The notes beneath the pieces are model-generated. The model was not told the DNA's origin and did not search any database. It worked only from the letters and a program-made list of their open reading frames with translations. A DNA stretch of 64,000 nt, from assembly GCA_003249955.1 (NCBI GenBank), contig QKHS01000089.1, positions 1-64,000 on the forward strand. The letters are read 5' to 3'. Position numbers and translations under genes: made by a program. Shown piece after piece: positions 59,995 through 64,000 of the stretch. Position 1 is the first letter of the stretch. Each line of letters opens with the position of its first letter. The DNA comes from Bacteroidales bacterium (lineage in GTDB: Bacteria > Bacteroidota > Bacteroidia > Bacteroidales > ML635J-15).

Positions 59995-61269
59995 ATGAAA
60001 AATGTATTTATTTTGATTATTTTAACGCTCATTTCTTTTTGCTCTTTTGCTCAGACGAATGATCTGACTGTTTTCTCAGAGAAAGGTGAGGAGTTTACGT
60101 TGTATGTAAACAGTATTAAACAGAATGAGTCTCCTTCTGCCAATGTAAGGGCTAAGGACATAAGAAGTGAAAGTTTTATAGCCAGAGTTGTTTTTACCGA
60201 TAAAAATATTCCTGAAATAACCCAGAACTTTTGGACAGAAAGTAAAAATGTCGAAATTTCTGCAGTTATAATGGTAAATAAAAAAGGTAAATATGTTTTA
60301 AGGTATATGGGTGAAGGTCCTAAAACTGCGGATACTCAGGTTGCTGCTTCGGGAACTCAGGCAACTTATGAGGATCCGGGAAGTTCGTCTTCTTCTGCAA
60401 CTGTAACGGAAAATTCTGTTACAACTACTACCACTACTGTTACAACTGATCGTGTTCCGCGTGAACAGATAACTATAACTGAACCTACAGATAATGATAA
60501 TGTCGGAATGACAATCAGTACTAATGCTGGTGGTGAGAATGTTTCTATAGGTATTTCTGCAAATGAAAACGGAATGGATTTTAGCACGACAGCGGGTGGC
60601 GAGACTGTTAATATGGATTTAACAGCCGGCGAAAACGGGATGAATTTTACTACTACCGCGGGCGGTGAAACTGTAAGTATGGACATAAATGTATCTGAAA
60701 CGGGAATGAATCTTAATACTGGAGTAGGGGACGAAACTGTAAGTATGGACATAAATGTATCTGAAACCGGGATGAATCTTAATACTGGTGCAGGGGACGA
60801 AAGTGTAAGCATGAATATTGATTTGTCCGGTATGAATAATATGGATATTAGTACTACAGGAGATGTAACAACAACTTACACTACTACAACCACTACCACT
60901 ACAACAAGTTCTTCAAATACTGTTTCGGATAATTCTGACTACAGCAGCAATTATTCTTCGGGAACTGTTTCAGGATGTCCGGCAGCAATGTCAGAACCGG
61001 AGTTTGCAGATGCATTGGCAAGTATTAAGTCAAAGTCGTTTGAGGATTCAAAGTTAACAACTGCAAAACAGATTTGTAAAAGTTCCTGCCTTAGTGCTGA
61101 GCAGATCCGTGACATAAATAAGGCATTCGGATTTGAAGATACCAGACTTGAATTTGCAAAATATGCATATGATTATGTGTATGATGCATCAAAATACTAC
61201 AAAGTAAATGATTCATTCCAATTCGAAATGACAATTGAAGAACTGGACGAATATTTGCAATCAAAATAA
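59995..61269 (+). CDS. secreted DUF4476 protein with five 22-residue repeats
   Basis: 424 residues. The signal peptide is MKNVFILIILTLISFCSFA-QTN. Residues 22-110 form a beta-rich domain. After a Ser/Thr-rich linker come five tandem 22-residue repeats (178-287) with the pattern AGGETVSMDINVSETGMNLNTG. A second Thr/Ser-rich linker with a long run of Thr (290-308) follows, and the C-terminal DUF4476 domain (about 328-422) is recognisable from FADALASIKSKSFEDSKLTTAK and LEFAKYAYDYVYD. DUF4476 is a Bacteroidota-specific helical domain of unknown function. The repeats look like stacking beta-strand or amyloid-type units. It ends at a strong terminator. Confidence 0.85.
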   Translation: MKNVFILIILTLISFCSFAQTNDLTVFSEKGEEFTLYVNSIKQNESPSANVRAKDIRSESFIARVVFTDKNIPEITQNFWTESKNVEISAVIMVNKKGKYVLRYMGEGPKTADTQVAASGTQATYEDPGSSSSSATVTENSVTTTTTTVTTDRVPREQITITEPTDNDNVGMTISTNAGGENVSIGISANENGMDFSTTAGGETVNMDLTAGENGMNFTTTAGGETVSMDINVSETGMNLNTGVGDETVSMDINVSETGMNLNTGAGDESVSMNIDLSGMNNMDISTTGDVTTTYTTTTTTTTTSSSNTVSDNSDYSSNYSSGTVSGCPAAMSEPEFADALASIKSKSFEDSKLTTAKQICKSSCLSAEQIRDINKAFGFEDTRLEFAKYAYDYVYDASKYYKVNDSFQFEMTIEELDEYLQSK

Positions 61270-61292
61270 ATAATAAAAATGCTTTCATGATT

Positions 61293-61330
61293 AAAATGCG
61301 GTAACACAGAGATGTGTTCCGCATTTTTTT
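61293..61330 (+). terminator. rho-independent terminator
   Basis: AAAATGCGG (61293-61301) and AACACA (61303-61308) pair with TGTGTT and CCGCATTTT (61313-61327) around a GAGA loop, followed by T-run. It lies between convergent genes. Confidence 0.88.
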
Positions 61331-61361
61331 TGTTTATTCATAAAGTTGATGCTACTGTAAA

Positions 61362-63935
61362 TTAATCAAGAATTATTTTCAGATTTTTTTCCTGAGTTAC
61401 TACTTTTATATTCTTTTTAAGTTCGTCACCGCTTATTATAAGTTTTGCAATTTTGTTTTCCAGTTCTCGTTGTAAAAATCTTTTTACCGGACGGGCTCCG
61501 TAATTGGGATCGTAGGACAAGCTGCCGATAAGATCAATAGCATCGTCTGTAATTTCAAGTGTGTACCCGGCGTTGGTTAACTTTTGCGACAGTTGTGATA
61601 CCTGCAGTTTTACAATTTGTGTAATCTCGTTTTTGTCAAGTTGCCTGAAAACTACAATCTCATCAATTCTGTTCAGGAATTCGGGCCTCATAAATGATTT
61701 TAATTCGGAAATAACCTGATTACTTATTTTATCATAATCTGTATTACCGGAATTTATTTGTGCCTGAATATACTGTGACCCGATATTTGAGGTCATTATG
61801 ATAATTGTGTTTTTGAAGTTTACGGTACGGCCTTTATTGTCTGTTAACCGTCCGTCATCCAGAACCTGTAACAGGACATTAAAAACATCGGGGTGTGCTT
61901 TTTCGATTTCGTCAAGCAATATAACCGAATATGGTTTACGCCTTACAGCTTCGGTTAACTGTCCGCCTTCGTCATAACCTACGTATCCGGGAGGAGCTCC
62001 GACCAAACGGGAAACGGTATGTTTTTCCTGATACTCGCTCATATCAATTCTGGTCATCATATTTTCGTCGTCGAACAGATATTCTGCCAATGCTTTTGCA
62101 AGTTCTGTTTTTCCTACACCTGTAGAACCAAGGAAAAGAAATGATCCTATAGGTTTGCCTACGTCCTGAAGCCCGGCACGTGAACGTCGTACGGCATCAG
62201 AAACTGCATTGATTGCATCGTTTTGGCCAACAACACGTTTGTGAAGTTCGTCTTCGAGATGTATCAATTTTTCGCGCTCGCTTAAGATCATCCTGCTTAC
62301 AGGAATTCCGGTCCATTTACTTACAACTTCTGCAATGTCGTCTGAGCCAACAACTTCGTCAACGAGTGCATGTTCTCCCTGAATTACCGTAAGTTTTTTC
62401 TTAAGTTCTTCAATATTACGTTCACTTTCTGTGATTTTTCCATACCTGAATTCTGCAACTTTTCCGTAATCACCGCTGCGTTCGTACTGTTCTGCCTGCA
62501 ATTTGTAATTTTCAATGTTTTGCTTTTCAGCCTGAATTTTATCTATCAGGCTTTTCTCTTCAGTCCATTTTGCAGTAAGGTTATTTTTTTCTTCGTTAAG
62601 ATTGGCAAGTTGTTCCTGCAATTCTTCAACTCTTTTATTGTTTTTTTCGCGTTTAAGTGCTTCTTTTTCAATTTCGAGCTGCTGAATTTTTCTGTTCAGA
62701 ACGTCAATTTCTTCGGGTACAGAGTTTACTTCAAGCCTTAATTTTGCAGCAGCTTCATCAATAAGGTCTATGGCTTTGTCGGGAAGGAATCTCTCGGTTA
62801 TATAGCGATGAGACAATTCTACTGCTGCAACAATAGCCTCGTCTAAAATTCTTACTTTGTGATGGCTTTCGTATCTTTCTTTAAGTCCACGCAGAATAGA
62901 AACAGCACTGAGAATATCTGGTTCGTCAATCATTACGGTCTGAAATCTTCGTTCAAGAGCTTTGTCCTGTTCAAAATATTTCTGATATTCGTTTAATGTT
63001 GTAGCTCCTATAGCACGTAACTCGCCTCTTGCCAAAGCAGGTTTAAGAATGTTTGCCGCATCCATTGCTCCCTGGGATTTGCCGGCACCAACCAATGTGT
63101 GTATTTCGTCAATAAACAGAATAATCTCTCCGTCAGCAGCAACTACTTCTTTAATTACAGCTTTAAGTCTTTCTTCAAATTCGCCCTGATATTTTGCGCC
63201 GGCGATAAGCAGACCCATGTCCAGCGAGAAAATCTTTTTGGATTTTAGTGTTTCAGGAACATCTCCTTTAATTATACGGTGAGCAAGGCCTTCGGCTATT
63301 GCTGTTTTCCCGACTCCGGGTTCACCTATAAGAAGAGGATTGTTCTTTGTACGGCGTGACAAAATCTGCAAAACACGACGGATTTCGTCATCTCTTCCAA
63401 TAACGGGATCAAGCTTGCCGCTCTGTGCTCTTTCGTTTAAGTTTATTGCGTAACGGTTAAGTGATTCATAAGTTTCTTCGGCAGTTTGAGAATTAACTTT
63501 GGAACCTTTTCTAAGCTCAAGAATTACTTTTTTTACGGAATCTTTTTTTAGTCCGGCATCCCGCATCATCTGGCCTATTGTGTCTTTAGAATCGGCAAGA
63601 GCAATTATAAGGTGCTCGACAGAAACAAATTTGTCTCCCATTGACAGTTTTATTTTTTGAGCATCCTGCAAAATGTTTTGTGAGTTGTTCGATAAATATG
63701 GTTCTGCCCCGTCGTTTTTAGGGTATGTGCTTATTATACTCAATGTTGTTGACTCGAATACCCGTTTGTCAACTTCGAGTTTGGCGAGAATAAAGTTAAT
63801 AATGCTATCGCTGTCGTCAATTATTGAAATAAGCAGGTGTCCTGGTTCTATAACCTGATTACGGTTATCTTTTGCTTTGATTACAGCATTTTCAATTACT
63901 GATTGCGATTTTAATGTAAAATCATTTAAGTTCAT
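61362..63935 (-). CDS. clpB: ATP-dependent chaperone ClpB
   Basis: 857 residues, the normal length. An N-terminal Clp repeat domain (about 1-145) is followed by AAA+ module 1 (Walker A GEPGVGKT, Walker [15 protein letters not shown]), the ClpB-specific coiled-coil middle domain (about 400-520, with [18 protein letters not shown]) and AAA+ module 2 (Walker A GSTGVGKT, Walker [14 protein letters not shown]). It lacks a ClpP-binding IGF loop, so it is the disaggregase rather than ClpC. It works with DnaK to rescue aggregated proteins. A 13-bp palindrome (CGACAAAATGTCG) at 63988-64000 lies upstream, at the window edge. Confidence 0.96.
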   Translation of the reverse strand: MNLNDFTLKSQSVIENAVIKAKDNRNQVIEPGHLLISIIDDSDSIINFILAKLEVDKRVFESTTLSIISTYPKNDGAEPYLSNNSQNILQDAQKIKLSMGDKFVSVEHLIIALADSKDTIGQMMRDAGLKKDSVKKVILELRKGSKVNSQTAEETYESLNRYAINLNERAQSGKLDPVIGRDDEIRRVLQILSRRTKNNPLLIGEPGVGKTAIAEGLAHRIIKGDVPETLKSKKIFSLDMGLLIAGAKYQGEFEERLKAVIKEVVAADGEIILFIDEIHTLVGAGKSQGAMDAANILKPALARGELRAIGATTLNEYQKYFEQDKALERRFQTVMIDEPDILSAVSILRGLKERYESHHKVRILDEAIVAAVELSHRYITERFLPDKAIDLIDEAAAKLRLEVNSVPEEIDVLNRKIQQLEIEKEALKREKNNKRVEELQEQLANLNEEKNNLTAKWTEEKSLIDKIQAEKQNIENYKLQAEQYERSGDYGKVAEFRYGKITESERNIEELKKKLTVIQGEHALVDEVVGSDDIAEVVSKWTGIPVSRMILSEREKLIHLEDELHKRVVGQNDAINAVSDAVRRSRAGLQDVGKPIGSFLFLGSTGVGKTELAKALAEYLFDDENMMTRIDMSEYQEKHTVSRLVGAPPGYVGYDEGGQLTEAVRRKPYSVILLDEIEKAHPDVFNVLLQVLDDGRLTDNKGRTVNFKNTIIIMTSNIGSQYIQAQINSGNTDYDKISNQVISELKSFMRPEFLNRIDEIVVFRQLDKNEITQIVKLQVSQLSQKLTNAGYTLEITDDAIDLIGSLSYDPNYGARPVKRFLQRELENKIAKLIISGDELKKNIKVVTQEKNLKIILD

Positions 63936-64000
63936 AAGTCAATTGTTTTTCTGTAGTTGTTCAAAGGATTTGCCAGAATAAAAAATGCGACAAAATGTCG

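Noticed and set aside
1-64000. tRNA, rRNA, tmRNA or a known riboswitch
   Set aside because: I looked in the gaps for cloverleaf-type arms, CCA ends and conserved rRNA or riboswitch segments and saw none; a covariance-model scan would be decisive.
63988-64000. 13-bp palindrome CGACAAAATGTCG upstream of clpB as a heat-shock operator
   Set aside because: It is cut by the window edge, does not match the CIRCE consensus, and its context cannot be judged.

Overview
This 64 kb window is chromosomal DNA from a low-GC member of the Bacteroidota, most likely an anaerobic or fermentative Bacteroidales or Marinilabiliales relative. The evidence is internal. Two secreted proteins end in type IX secretion (T9SS) sorting domains. 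There is a PorE-like TPR/beta-propeller/OmpA protein and an orphan UpxY-type NusG paralogue. Several genes have Bacteroidota-type promoters (TTG, about 19-21 nt, TAnnTTTG), and Shine-Dalgarno sequences are scarce. Indolepyruvate:ferredoxin oxidoreductase and a tungsten-type aldehyde:ferredoxin oxidoreductase point to amino-acid fermentation through ferredoxin. No rRNA, tRNA or CRISPR array was recognised.

Layout. 0.1-6.2 kb is an AT-rich accessory stretch: an orphan NusG-like regulator, a pentapeptide-repeat membrane protein, a four-helix membrane protein, a large trypsin-phospholipase D fusion, and a 35-codon Pro/Gly-rich microprotein with its own terminator. 6.3-14.9 kb is ordinary chromosome: nitroreductase and YdeI pair, acetyltransferases, a lipoprotein hydrolase, a Dps-like ferritin, small membrane proteins, and a phosphatidylserine decarboxylase-like enzyme. 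15.0-17.1 kb is a small insertion bracketed by perfect 69-bp direct repeats that copy the promoter and start of a WG-repeat lipoprotein. 18.5-34.6 kb holds housekeeping and catabolic genes (dgkA, S8 protease, dnaX, iorAB, PorE-like protein, tdh, a LytS/LytTR pair, a T9SS cargo protein), interrupted at 23.6 kb by a highly structured nested inverted repeat. thiS-thiF follow.

35.9-45.6 kb is a mosaic genomic island with nested direct repeats at its edges and between its genes. It carries a Fic protein, a second Fic remnant, a broken DUF1016 nuclease gene, a UvrD-like helicase, a RadC-like protein with a coiled-coil tail, small cassette-like genes, and a SIR2-HerA antiphage operon to which a KTSC-domain gene is tightly appended. 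45.7-64 kb returns to core genes: aldehyde ferredoxin oxidoreductase, an HI0933-type flavoprotein, a giant M6 peptidase/PKD/Ig-like surface protein whose reading frame is broken just before its T9SS tail, a DUF4476 protein with five 22-residue repeats, and clpB.

The best candidates for something under-described are the trypsin-PLD locus with its membrane protein and microprotein (2.6-6.2 kb), the SIR2-HerA-KTSC operon, the attC-like cassette organisation of the island, and the structured element at 23.6 kb. All functions are inferred from reading the sequence; no database search was run.
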